The notes under the pieces: model-generated
Database searches by the model: none
What the model was told of the DNA's origin: nothing
Seen by the model: the letters and a program-made list of their open reading frames with translations, nothing else
Shown here: piece by piece, positions 23,826 to 34,549 of the stretch
How the letters are laid out: every line of letters begins with the position of its first letter
How positions within the stretch are numbered: position 1 is the first letter of the stretch
Source of the DNA: Ovis canadensis
Taxonomy: Eukaryota > Chordata > Mammalia > Artiodactyla > Bovidae
NCBI RefSeq assembly: GCF_042477335.2
Contig: NC_091262.1
Location: 45,667,001-45,731,000, forward strand
Length of the DNA stretch: 64,000 bases
Direction: 5' to 3'
Program-made: the position numbers and the translations under genes

Positions 23826-24050
23826 CTCCTGAGCTTCCTAGACAGGTAAAGAACCTGTCTGGCATTGCAGGGGACATAAGAGATGTGGGTTTGATCCCAG
23901 GGTTGGGAAGACCCCCTGGAGGAGGACATGGCAATCCAGTTGAGGATTCTTGCCTAGAGAATCCCCCAGACAGAGGAGGCTGGCGGGCTGCAGTCCACAG
24001 GGTCGCTAAGAGCCAGACACGACTGAAGCGACTAGGCACACAGGCACTCA
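23826..24050 (+). repeat. Bov-tA SINE
   Basis: Sense element: gagcttcctagacaggtaaa, gatcccagggttgggaagac, gccagacacgactgaagcga, then a CA-rich tail (cacacaggcactcacata). It abuts the MLT1 remnant. Confidence 0.92.
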
Positions 24051-24604
24051 CATACCCCTCACCCACACACACGCGAGCTGTGACCGCATGTACAGAGACG
24101 TGTCAACACTGTTGGCAGCTCGGTGAGGCAGGGGAAAATACACTCATCTCTCTCCTTTTGCTGCGGCCTTTGTATCAGTGCCTCCCATGGGCTTAATGCT
24201 GCAGGAAGCCCGGGTGATGCAGTCTGTGGAGGTTGCCTCCCTGGGCCCAGAGCAGGCTGTAGGAGCATGGAGAATATATGGAGGAGGGGACAATCAGTAT
24301 ATAATGATTCAAAAAAATTTTATATGTAGGTAAGTTATATTACATATGAGTTTTATTTCAAGACAGTAAAGCAGCTGTTAACAACATCATTATTATTACA
24401 GGGAGCAAGGGGTCTGTTTAGGATTGAAAACCACTGCCAACAGCCACCAGTGCCTCTAAGGAGGCAGGGAAACAGGCTTTGACTAGACACTAGTTTAAAA
24501 ATGAAAAAGACCATATCTTAAATATTGTGTCCTATACTGTGAAGTGGGGGAGTTGTAACCACAAAAATGACAGGCAAGTTTAGGAATCTGACCAAGATAT
24601 CCTT
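24051..24604. other. Intergenic, no element recognised
   Basis: Contains a short CA tail region of the SINE on the left. Nothing else could be identified. Confidence 0.4.
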
Positions 24605-24822
24605 GCATGCATGCTCAGTCACTTCAGTCATTTCCAACTCTTTACAACACTGTGGACTGTAGCCTACCAGGCTCCTCTGTCCATGGGTTTCTCCAAGCAG
24701 GAATGCTGGAGTGGGTTGCCATGCCCTCCTCTAGGGGATATTCCTGACCCAGGGATGAAACCCACATCTCCTGTGTCTCCTGCATTGCAGATGGATTCTT
24801 TATTCCCAACGAGGGAAGCCCC
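24605..24822 (-). repeat. Bov-tA SINE
   Basis: Reverse complement: gcatgctcagtcacttcagt, ggactgtagcctaccaggct, then aacgagggaagcccca. Confidence 0.92.
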
Positions 24823-25424
24823 ATGATATCTTTAAGGAATCCAGTTCCCAATGGGAAAGGTGGGTATAATTAACCCAAACACAGCTGAGGGACAATTATT
24901 TTCTTAATACATAAATTATATCAAATTGCTTGTATAATTTTTTAAAAAGCAATAAAACAGTCTCTCTGGACTCAGTAACGTTATATTTAATATCATCAAA
25001 TCATGTATAATTATAGTTTGGAGGATAAGATAGTGTACCTTATCTAACCCAATTTTAGCAGACTGGAAAAATGAGACTTTTTCTGATCACAGAAGTAAAT
25101 GCAAAGATACAAAATGGATGAAGTAGTCCTACCAATAAACTCGCCTCTGGTTGCAACCCAGGAGCCAGCCCTCTGACTTCTCAGTGCTCAGTGTTGCCTT
25201 CTGTTTGCTAAAGCCCTTCCTCCACATACTCTTCACCTAAATAACCCACAACAAGTGATAGTGTTTCCTGGTCTGTTCCGCATGCGAACTGCAAGCTCCC
25301 TGAGGCAAGGACGGTGATGTGAACTGCTTTATATGTCCTTCAGTTTCTGGTGGACACGCAGTGAGGGGTAGCTACATTCTTTGGTTGGCTGTTTAATTCA
25401 TTTTCCAATTGGTAGGGGTTGAGC
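24823..25424. other. Intergenic, no element recognised
   Basis: The region around 25200-25390 (ccctgaggcaaggacggtg, cttcagtttctggtggacac) could be an old L2-type fragment, but I cannot support a name. Confidence 0.35.
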
Positions 25425-25545
25425 CAGTCATTTTCAAACTTTCACCTGGAGAGTTTTTCAGAAACACCGTTGTTTGACCCCCTCCCCTAGAGATTCTGGC
25501 CCAATTGGTCTGCAGACACCCGGGTGACTCTTAATATGTCGCTGG
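25425..25545 (+). repeat. MER5-like DNA transposon remnant
   Basis: cattttcaaactttcacctg, tagagattctggcccaattg, then acacccgggtgactctta follow the order of MER5 (hAT-Charlie) non-autonomous elements, but divergence is high. Confidence 0.4.
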
Positions 25546-25552
25546 ATCTAGT

Positions 25553-25745
25553 TCAGGGTTTCTGCACCTTGGCACTGTTGACCTTGGGGACTGAATTATT
25601 CTTTGCAGGATGTTTAACAGCATCGTCAGCTTCTACTCATCAGATGCCAGTAGCACCCTCCCTTCAGTTGTAAAGATAAAAAATAGCGTCTTCAGGCATT
25701 GCCAAAATTCCCCCGAGGACAAACTCACCCCATGTAGAAACACTG
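25553..25745 (+). repeat. MER20 DNA transposon remnant
   Basis: cttggcactgttgaccttgg, tttgcaggatgtttaacagc, cagatgccagtagcaccctc, ttgccaaaattcccc in this order match MER20, a hAT-type non-autonomous element. Confidence 0.85.
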
Positions 25746-26780
25746 GTCTAGTTGCTCTGGATATCACTTTAAGAGTCTAGTTTTGAAAGCCCATAATTTT
25801 GTTTTCTCTGGTCGGTTCTGACAGGAAGCTGCCTCACTGTGTCTGGGAAAAGCACTAGACTGGTGTCCGAAGGAGGACCTGAGTTTCAGCCACTTAACCT
25901 CAGTGCAATCCGGGCAGCTCTCTTTGTTCCCAATCTGGTTTCTCATCAGAGGAAGATTGAAGAGTTCAGAGGAGTGGGTCTTTATATTTTCTTTCAGCTC
26001 TGAGTCTTTGTCCTTGCCTGCCTTACCTGGCAACCAGTTGGAACTGGAGTGTGTTTTCTATTTAATACATTCATTGAAAAGAATTTTATATTTCCCATTT
26101 AATTAAGAAAAAGTAGATGAAATCGCCTTATGGTTATGACTCTACTGATTTCCCACTCCAGCTCCTGTAGCCACCTCCCAGGAGACAGATGAAAAGTAAG
26201 GCATGACATTGTTTTCATTCCTAAGTTACATAACCAATTTCAGGGTGGAATATGATTTAAACAGACAGGAAGAAACACTGCCTTTTTATGAGAGGAATTT
26301 AAAAGTGGAGATGATGGATTTAACAATTTAACTTTCAAAGACAAAAAATGTCTGTAGGAAATTTGAAAGGTGGAGGTTATTTTTTTTTAATGTAATGCTT
26401 GTATTAAATGAATTTAAATGAAGTATTTCCAGTTTGGGGTGTGTGATTTCAAGTGAATCTGTGATAATTTAAGGAGACCCCTGTATAACTACCTGGAAAG
26501 GAGGCAGAGTACTCTGGACGAAGGTGGAGTAAAACAGGCTCCATGGAGCCGTCCCCATGCTCTGAAGTAAAAACCTTTAGAGTCCAATCCAGCCGCTTCT
26601 CACCCCTTCATTACTGCTGCCTGAATTCGTGTAATTGCCTCTTAGTTTTTCCACCCATCTTTTGACTTCCCCACCCCCCACCCACCACCCCCTTCTCCAT
26701 CATCTCTTCCAAACAAGGTGACCGTAGAACGCAATTGGCCCCACTGCCCACTGCCACTTGGAAAAAAGTGCTTGTCTACC
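25746..26780. other. Intergenic, no element recognised
   Basis: Unassigned sequence. The ORFs here are short and without domains. Confidence 0.4.
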
Positions 26781-26938
26781 AGTGGTCTTAGTTGCCGCAT
26801 GCAGGGTCTTTGATCTTTGTTGCAGCCTGTGGGATCTTTAACTGCAGCATGCGGGACCTAGTTCTCTGCTCAGCGATGGAACCCAGGCCCCCTGCACTGG
26901 GAGTGCAGAGTCAGCCGCTGGACCCCCAGGGAAGTCCT
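26781..26938 (-). repeat. CHR-type SINE
   Basis: Reverse complement: agttgccgcatgcagggtct, gcatgcgggacctagttctc, gatggaacccaggccccctg, ctggacccccagggaagtcc. Confidence 0.85.
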
Positions 26939-26999
26939 TGCTTTGCCACTTTACTCAGAATGGAAACCGAATAGCTACAGGATTCTGCCCCTGCTCTTT

Positions 27000-27475
27000 T
27001 CCCGTATTCACTCCTCTCCCTCCACACTGGACACCATTATGATTCCTAAACAGAGCAGGCACTTGGCATGTTCCTGCCTCGGGACTCTTGCACTTGTTCT
27101 TCCTTCTCCCAAGGATGCTCTTCTCCCAGAGAGCCATAGGGTGTCTCCTCTACTTCCTCCAGGTCTTGGTGAAAGGTCACCTGGGTAATGCAGCCATCAT
27201 GACCACCTTATTAACACTGAAAACTGCCACCTACATGCTGACTCCCCATTCCTTAAGCTCTGCTCTTCTTTAGTTCCCATCGTACTACTCATCACCTTCA
27301 AACACACTAGATAATTCACTTAGAACATCTCTTCTCTTGTCCATTTCCCTCTACCAGAAAGTAAGCTCCACGAGGGCAGAGTTCTTTGTTTCCTTCTCTC
27401 TTGTTTCCCAAGTACCTAGGATAATACATGAACATAATAGTTACTCCAGAGACCATTTGAATGAATAAATGGGTG
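27000..27475 (+). repeat. L2 LINE 3' region
   Basis: ccttctcccaaggatgctct, gtcttggtgaaaggtcacct, then gtaagctccacgagggcaga, aagtacctaggataatacat and a final gaatgaataaatg are the usual order of an L2 3' end. Confidence 0.7.
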
Positions 27476-27484
27476 ACGAACTAT

Positions 27485-27700
27485 GAAGCCTGGACTTGGG
27501 CAAGCTCCTTAGCTTCTCTGAGTCTCTGTCTCCTTACTTATATATGGAGGTGATGAGTTGCTGTATTTACCTAATAGAGTCATTGTGTGAATCAAATGAG
27601 TTCTTACCTGAAGAGACTTAGCACAGTGCCTGGCATACAGAAAGGTTTCAGTTAGCTGGTTTGTTGTTGTTGTTGTTGTTGTTGTTGTTATTAAACTGTT
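27485..27700 (+). repeat. MIR SINE ending in a (TTG)n microsatellite
   Basis: cttgggcaagctccttagc, tcaaatgagttcttacctg, cttagcacagtgcctggcat are MIR core and 3' sequence. At about 27659-27690 the tail is a run of roughly ten TTG units. Confidence 0.8.
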
Positions 27701-28960
27701 GCCCAGGACCGAAATCGGGGCGCAGCATCTGCGGAGTGAATGAATGTGCTCCTGGCTGCATGACTAAAAAGCAATGCATCGAGGCAGGAGCTGGACTGTG
27801 AGCCTGGGCAAGCTGGAGCTGGAAAGGCAGGTCAGGTGCGGGAAACCCACCTTGAAGATAGCCCGGTGTGCCGCCCTGCTATTCCCTCCCCTAAGAGGTG
27901 TGTGGACCTGATGTGTGGGTCCTAGGGAAAGACCTGTGTTAGGGAAGTGTGTACAGAATTATCATAAGTAAGATGAGAAGGGAAGGAGTGCAGAAGTCGG
28001 GAGATCAGGTAGGAGGGGGTTGACTCATCTCAGAAGGAGTAATGAGCCCTTGGGTAAGACAACTGTGCTTGGAACAGATGGTGGAGACATTTTGGAGACA
28101 GAATCGACTCCTTCAAAGCAGGCTGAGAAAGGCAATCTACTTTTTACACTCTGTCAGGCAGCAGAAATACGATGAACACGAATGATGCGATTCTTACCTA
28201 CCATTAATTCCTAAATGGATGTTGATTTTTTTATTAAAAGGCTTTGGGGCCTATTATTCAACAGAGAGGCAGACTGTTTTTCTCATGGGGAATGTTTAGA
28301 CTAGAAAAAAAGGAAATTCTTTCCTTGCTAAGTAATAATAAAGATGAAGCAGGCATGGCCAAAACACAATGTGGAGGGAAGCTCTGGAACCCACCGTCAT
28401 GAAACACTCAAGCCTCAGTGAGTGCTGTAGCAGTTTCTCTTAGAAGTTAAAACAGGAAACACCTTGTGATTAAAGCTCCTTTCATTTTTGATAGCTGCTG
28501 CTGGTTTGAGAACTTTGGCATTTCAAAATCTCAATGAAGTGATTTATTTTTTTGAAGCAACAGAAGGGCAAACCTTTGATAAGGCTGCAAGGTGAGATGA
28601 ATTCCACAGCTGAAGTTAAGATGCCAGAGATGAAGGCTCCTTTTATACATCTATTGGCCGCCAATTGACAGCTCCTGCCCTTTAAACTTAATTGCCAGGG
28701 GTCTCTCTGGGACTAGGAGGTTTCACAGTCTGTTGTCAGTCTTTGATGCTCAGGTGGTGTTAAATATTTTAGAAACCAACAACAACCCCCACCCCACCCC
28801 CCAGACTCTAACACCTCTTTGCCCGAAAGACACCACAGCCTCCTACTTTGTTCCCCCCACCCCACCCCCACTCCGCTCAGCTTCTCTTCTTTCCTAGCAT
28901 CCTCTAGGATTGCAAAGTCAGGTTGCCAGTGTTGTTATTGAAGTGTTTCTCATCTCTTAG
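27701..28960. other. Intergenic, no gene recognised; C-rich tracts
   Basis: Unassigned sequence, with two C-rich tracts at 28784-28802 and 28853-28872 (accccaccccccc type), separated by about 50 bp. Confidence 0.4.
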
Positions 28961-28969
28961 GAGCCACAT

Positions 28970-29060
28970 CTCCTGGCGTGGAACTGCAACCTGTCATCTA
29001 TGTACTGACTCCTCATTCCCTAAGCTCCAATATTCTTTTGTTCCCATAGCTCATCGCCAG
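28970..29060 (+). repeat. Possible L2 fragment
   Basis: tactgactcctcattcccta followed by agctccaatattcttttgt resembles the interior of the L2 copy at 27235-27285 (gctgactccccattccttaa). Evidence is limited to that similarity. Confidence 0.4.
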
Positions 29061-29477
29061 AATAGGCCCAGAATTTTGAAATTGCCCTTGTTCAGATCGC
29101 TAGGACAGTCTGCAGGGCCCTTAGGCATACACAGGAGTGTTGTTCAAATGCTTGTTGAAGGCTGTTCTCTTGATCACTGCCACCTCCAAGACGAAATGAC
29201 TGCTTTCATGCCAATTTTTCCTCAAGGGCCAAATCTGGGTCCAGAGGATCAGTTTCCTTTGGTCTCTGAGATGAAGTGTCCACAAAACAATGTGCCTGCT
29301 CCCAGCCCTGCGAGACTCCCTGTGGGGGCGGTGCCGTGGGCGGGAGAGGCGGCGCCTGAGGAAGGAACCGGGGTGAACTCAGGCCCCTGTGGAGTGTGTG
29401 GGTCTCACTGCACCCTTTTCTGCTGGACACTTAGAAACACTTCCATTCCTTGAAACCTTGCTGTCGTCTCCATTTCA

Positions 29478-29935
29478 TCCAGTGGTTCTCAGAGAGTAGC
29501 TCTGAGACCAGCAGCATCAGCATCACCTGGGAACAGGTTAGACATGCAGATTCTCAGGCCCCACCCCGATCTTCTGATTCAGAAACTCAGGAGTCTGTGT
29601 TTTACCAAGCCCTCCAGGTAATTCGGGAGAAGGCAATGGCACCCCACTCCAGTCCTCTTGCCTGGAAAATCCCATGGATGGAGGAGCCTGGTAGGCTACA
29701 GTCCATGGGGTCACGAAGAGTCGGACACGGCTGAGCGACTTCACTTTCACGTTTCACTTTCATGCATTGGAGAAGGAAATGGCAACCCATTCCAGTGTTG
29801 TTGCCTGGAGAATCCCCGGGACGGGGAGCCTGGTGGGCTGTTGTCTATGGGGTCGCACAGAGTCGGACACGACTGAAGCGACTTAGCAGCAGCAGCAGCA
29901 GCCAGGTAATTCTAGAGGTCAAGTGGGAAAACCCT
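29478..29935 (+). repeat. MER5A-type element split by BovA2
   Basis: ccagtggttctcagagagta, cagcatcacctgggaacagg, agattctcaggccccacccc, aagccctccaggtaattc match MER5A. The BovA2 at 29625-29901 is inserted after ccaggtaattc. Confidence 0.85.
29625..29901 (+). repeat. BovA2 SINE
   Basis: Full sense dimer from gggagaaggcaatggcaccc to the tail gcagcagcagcagcag. It is flanked by the perfect 11-bp target-site duplication ccaggtaattc (29614-29624 and 29902-29912). Confidence 0.97.
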
Positions 29936-30825
29936 CTACCTGGCCTGCTATTCTATGGCTGTGGGTCCTCAGATTGCTTTGCTTACAGTTTAGAAAGTCT
30001 GCTGTGTATGTCTACGCATCTGCAATCACCTCATGGACCCTGACAGCAACAACCTCCACGGCAGGAGGGAAGGAGGGCAGTGAGTGTTGCGAAATGCCTG
30101 GGGAGGAAATCTCAGACATGCTCCGGCCTGCTTGGAATCTTCACATCTTTAAAAAGGGAGAGCACTCAACAACTGGAAAGGGGAAAAATATCCATTAAAG
30201 AGAAAAACAACTGCTATTTTGAATCAGTAGCAGAGCCAACTGAAGTGATAGCCATAAAACATTTTTACTTCTGACCAGAGAATGCCTTTAGGGCAGGTAA
30301 TGATCTGTTAACTATCAAAGGAGTAGACCAAGGACCCGAGAACACATAATAAGGAGAAGAGGTGAGGTGGAGGTGGCGGGGAGGAGGATGTGGGCTCTGC
30401 CTTCAACAGACCACAGCCCAGACCATGGGGAAGATGACCAGGATCAGGACCAATTCAGAGAACTACGGAGAGGCATGTGTGGGTGTGTGGCAGGGAGGAG
30501 TGCGGGGAAGTGTCTCCTTTGGATCATTAGAGCTGCCCAACAATGGTGCAGCATCTTAGGGGTAAAAGGGAGCCCCCTGACTCTGGGACCATGTAAGTCT
30601 GGGTGGCACTGTGACAGAAACACCATAATAAAGGGTATTCTTGTATCACATAAGAAGCTGCTCTAGGGTCAATGTTCTGCAGATTAAAAAAAAAAAAAAA
30701 CAAACAGAACTCTTTCTTTAAGCAAGATAGTCCACCACGATACTTATAAAACAGATCAAAGAGGGGCCTCTTTGGTGATCCTGGGGACATGTCCTCTTTG
30801 GAATATCCTAGGTGAGTACCAAGGT
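29936..30825. other. Intergenic, no element recognised
   Basis: Includes an A-run at 30685-30700. The overlapping short ORFs at 30362-30666 have no recognisable domain. Confidence 0.4.
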
Positions 30826-31145
30826 CTTCCCAAGTGGCGCTGGGTAAAGAACCTTCTGCCAACGCAGGAGACGTAAGAGATGCGGGTTGGTTCCCTGGGT
30901 CAAGAAGATCCCCTGGAGAAGGGAATGGCAACCCACTCCAGTATTCTTGCCTGGAGATCCCCTGGAGAAGGGGATGGCAATCCACTCCAGTATTCTTGCC
31001 TGGAGATCCGCTGGAGAAGGGAATGGCAATCCACTCCAGTATTCTTGCCTGGAGAGTCCTAGGGACAGAAGAGCCTGGGGGGCTACAGTCCGTAGGGTCA
31101 CACAGAGTTGGACACCACTGAAGCGACTTAGCATGACATAGCATA
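30826..31145 (+). repeat. Bov-tA SINE with three 49-bp tandem units
   Basis: The tRNA head (cttcccaagtggcgctggg) and the tail (cagagttggacaccactgaa) are those of one Bov-tA. The internal block from gatcccctggagaagg to cttgcctgga is present three times, starting at 30907, 30956 and 31005, with exact 49-bp spacing and only a few differences between units. A normal element has one copy. Confidence 0.95.
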
Positions 31146-31539
31146 GCACAGGTGAGTACCAAAATCCCTTTCGATATGAGCTCCTCTGATTCTGTGGTTC
31201 TTTGACCTCTTTTCAAACCAGAACATCTCTCTCTTCTCCCCAGGCTTCTCTTTTGTTGCCCACAAGCTTCCTTGGATATGTGCTACTAAAATATCAATAG
31301 TTACAGAAGATGAGAAAAACCTATGAGTGCATGCAGTCCCACGCCTCACAGGCCCCTCCCCAGGGGTGCACACAGTGCTTCCCATCCTGAGGCCAGGTGA
31401 GGGCCGAGGCCCCGATTTGAGCTTACCTGAGAAGGACATGCCTGTCTTTAGCCACATTCAGTGTAGACAGGGATAAAAGGCAGGCAGCCTAAAGTCTGAA
31501 CCAACAGGTGGGCCTGAACAGAATGGGTTTTCCAAGCAG
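31146..31539. other. Intergenic, no element recognised
   Basis: Unassigned. It may contain the 5' boundary of the adjoining LTR-like sequence. Confidence 0.35.
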
Positions 31540-32459
31540 TGAGAGACCCATCTTGAAGCTGGCTCAGAATGCTCTCCAAGGCTGCCCTGGTGGGGGGTCT
31601 CAGAAGTGGAGAGGGGGGTTTCCTTAACTTGAAGAAGGAATTCATAGGGCCTGGACTCCATCTTAGGCCTGTTCATGCTGATCATGCTCGGCCACCTTTC
31701 CAATGGACTCTGACCTCTGTGTTTAGTGCCTAAGAAAACAACAACAGAAGGATAAGACCCCCTCCAGACAGGGGAACCTTGAAGATCGTATCTAGGTTGC
31801 TGCTGCTGCTAAGTCGCTTCAGTTGTGTCGGACCCTGTGCGACCCCATAGACGGCAGCCCACCGGGCTCCCCCGTCCCTGGGATTCTCCAGGCAAGAACA
31901 CTGGAGTGGGTTGCCATGTCCTTCTCCAATGCATAAAAGTGAAAAGTGAAAGTGAAGTCGCTCAGTCGTGCCCTACTCTTCATGACCCCATGGACTGCAG
32001 CCCACCAGGCTCCTCCATCCATGGGATTTTCCAGGCAAGAACACTGGAGTGGGGTGCCATTGCCTTCTCCATGTACCTAGGTTACTCATTGCCTAAGAGA
32101 AAACATACACTAGTCACCCCTTCCTCCAGACAGGCCATATATTTTTCTGTATCTATCGGAGTGTAACCTCGGGCTTATTGATTATTGGCTAATTGTTTGA
32201 CTGTTTGAGCACATGAGCACATATCACATAAATGATGGGGTTATTGGGGTTGTATTTTCCTTGGTTTATGTAAGTCTCAAGGAATTTGGGGTGGTGGGTT
32301 CAGACACGTGCACATGGGGTATAAAAGATTTTCACAAATGCTGGTCGGGGTCCTTGGCTAAGAGGAGACACTGCCTTGGGCCCGCCAGTGTAATAAACTG
32401 CCCTCCACTATCTGCATTGTCCTTCTGAGTGAGTTTGTTTCCCGGAACGAGTGGCTACA
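31540..32459 (+). mobile_element. Probable endogenous retrovirus solo LTR, split by BovA2
   Basis: Without the BovA2 at 31799-32071 this is a stretch of roughly 650 bp with LTR layout. A TATA box (TATAAAAG, 32320-32327) is followed by AATAAA at 32392-32397 and a short U5 ending gagtggctaca at about 32459. I see no gag, pol or env frames nearby and no primer-binding site, so a solo LTR is likely. The 5' boundary is uncertain and the family is not named. Confidence 0.65.
31799..32071 (-). repeat. BovA2 SINE
   Basis: Complete antisense dimer from gctgctgctgctaagtcgct to gccattgccttctcc. The flanks tatctaggtt (31789-31798) and tacctaggtt (just after the element) form an imperfect target-site duplication. 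Confidence 0.95.
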
Positions 32460-33189
32460 GAAAACTCTGAAGGGTCCAAATGTGAGATGGACCTGGGACC
32501 CGCTGTGGGGGAGCTAGGAGCCAGGCCCTCTCATTGCTGGCTCTCTGAGTCTGGTTTTTTTCCAACAGAAACTGAGTTTTTGTCATAAAATTCTTGAACA
32601 GCTTGACTTTCTGGATTATAACTTCTTCCCTCCCACCCCCCAGTGATGATAGCTTTAATCTCTCTTGTAAACACCTAATTGAAACTTTTTCCTGCAGAAG
32701 AGTAACAGAAAGAAAACACCAAGGAGATTTCATTATGGGACAACTTCTTCTGTGGTTAGTGAGAGGCAGGGCTGTGACCTGGAGCTGATTTTGTTCATTT
32801 AAAAGGAAAGACAATATTTATTCATGCAACAAACATTTCCTAAAGCCATGGAGCTGCTGGGATTCTGTTGGGCACTGGGGATATTTGCAGCTTCAGTTCT
32901 GAAGGAGCCATGAGGTCAGGGGATAAACATGGGAAAATCACAGTCCAGGATCCATGCGTTGATGGCAATTGGTTTACACAAGCTGAATAAAAGAAGGACG
33001 AAAAGCCTTTCAAAAAGCCTTGTGAGCAGAGAATAGAGAATGTGTAAGCAGCATGAAGTCAGGGTATTGAAACCGAGTTGATTGACCTCTCTGTCTAAAA
33101 TTTTATTTCCTTTCTTGTCCTCTCTGAAGTCAATCTTGTGCTCACTGAACACTAATCAGCCAGAGTCAGATGACTAAAACTGCTGTTGT
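32460..33189. other. Intergenic, no element recognised
   Basis: No supported gene. The phrase cattatgggacaacttct and neighbours could not be assigned. Confidence 0.35.
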
Positions 33190-33540
33190 AGGTAATCTCG
33201 ATAACCTACAAACTTAGGTTGTTTCTCCAGGGCAAGATGAGCTAACAGACCCCGGAGCCATGCACCGCCCGGCCAGAGACGTCCTGACTCCTGAAACCAC
33301 GATTAAGAAATGTCACAGAAATGTCACAAGGCCATGAGTAAGCCCAGCTTCTTTGTTCTTCTGCTTTAAAAAGCCTCCAACTCAAAGACCAAGTGTGAGT
33401 GGGTCTGAGGCTTGTCTCCCAACTCCCTCTCTTGGCACCCTGCAATAAAACCTCACTTTGCTGCCAACACCCGCTGTCAGAGTTGGACTTCCTGTGCTGT
33501 GGATACATGCGAGCCCTTTCTGCTTGGTTGCAGAAGTATG
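33190..33540 (+). mobile_element. Possible second ERV LTR remnant
   Basis: The layout ctttaaaaagcctccaac (TATA-like) followed about 80 bp later by gcaataaaacctcactttgc (polyadenylation signal) and a short 3' segment is typical of gamma-type ERV LTRs. Both boundaries are approximate. Confidence 0.5.
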
Positions 33541-33799
33541 GACCCATTCTCCTGGGTGGAGATGAACAGGAGAGGTGCTGGGGAGAAGAGGGCAGCAGGT
33601 GGCCTGGTGAGCTGGGCAAGGTAAAAGCTGATGGGCACTCTCTGCTCAACTAGGGAGTTGAGGCTTTATTCTAAGAACCAGGAGTAGCTGTTGATGGGTT
33701 CCAAGCAGGAGAAGGTCCTGATCACACCTGTACTTTAGAAAGACTCCTCTGTGAAATGATACAACATCTAGGATTTGCATCCAGATAACCTTAGACCAA
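33541..33799. other. Intergenic, possible old repeat
   Basis: aggctttattctaagaacca and agaaggtcctgatcacacct resemble the purine-rich old repeat also suspected at 6.0-8.0 kb. No name can be given. Confidence 0.3.
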
Positions 33800-34019
33800 G
33801 GCTTCCCAGGTAGTGCTAATGATAAAGAACCTGCCTGCCAATGCAGGAGACATGAGACACTGGTTCAGTCCCTGAGTTGGAAAGATCCTCTGAATAGGAA
33901 ATGGCAACCCACTCCAGTACTCTTGCTTCGGAGAACCCCATGGACAGAGAAGCCTGGTGGGCTACAGTCCAGAGAGTCACAAAGAGTTGGACATGACTGA
34001 AGCAACTTAGCCTGCAAGC
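33800..34019 (+). repeat. Bov-tA SINE
   Basis: Sense element bounded by a perfect 13-bp target-site duplication, aaccttagaccaa (33787-33799 and 34020-34032). Confidence 0.96.
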
Positions 34020-34039
34020 AACCTTAGACCAAAAGACAA

Positions 34040-34545
34040 AAAGCAATTAGTTGGTAGACTTTGTATTGGAAACAGCCCATATATCTATCAAAAGGCTGGT
34101 TAAATAAAAAAGTATCAGGCAGCTGTAGCTGGGAATGAGGAATTTCTCCATTTATATTCTGAGTAAAAAGGGAATGTGTATATAACAGTTATTTAAGAAA
34201 GGCAGGGATCAAATATATAAGCATACAGATGTATCTACTTGTATTTAAAATAAACAATGGAATGACAAACCAATGAGAAGTGATTACTGATGGGGTGAGG
34301 GACCATACAGAGGGGAGGGATGGAGATAAAAGCTGAATTTATTGGAATAAATGTTGTTTTGTATATTTGACTTTGGAACCAAGTAAATATTTCATGTAAA
34401 ACACAAAATTAAATTTAAAAAGGAATTTCTAAGAGTAAATAAATAAAATGGGACAAATGAGCATACGTGTGCATATTGTCTGTGGGGTAAGCAGGCAGGG
34501 GAGCCATTCCAAACACAGTGATTTGACTGTATATCTATAGAGAGA
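34040..34545 (+). mobile_element. Probable old L1 3' UTR
   Basis: catatatctatcaaaaggct, atttaagaaaggcagggatc and the A-rich right end suggest an L1M-type 3' UTR, much diverged. Confidence 0.35.
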
Positions 34546-34549
34546 AAAG

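Noticed and set aside
28923-29453. 176-codon ORF
   Set aside because: It begins in a possible L2 fragment, with no domain and no splice context. The reading frame has no resemblance to a known protein.
30907-31053. CRISPR-like regularly spaced repeat
   Set aside because: The units are contiguous with no spacers, lie inside a SINE, and the genome is mammalian.
30527-31216. 229-codon minus-strand ORF
   Set aside because: Created by the three-fold 49-bp repeat in a Bov-tA; not a gene.
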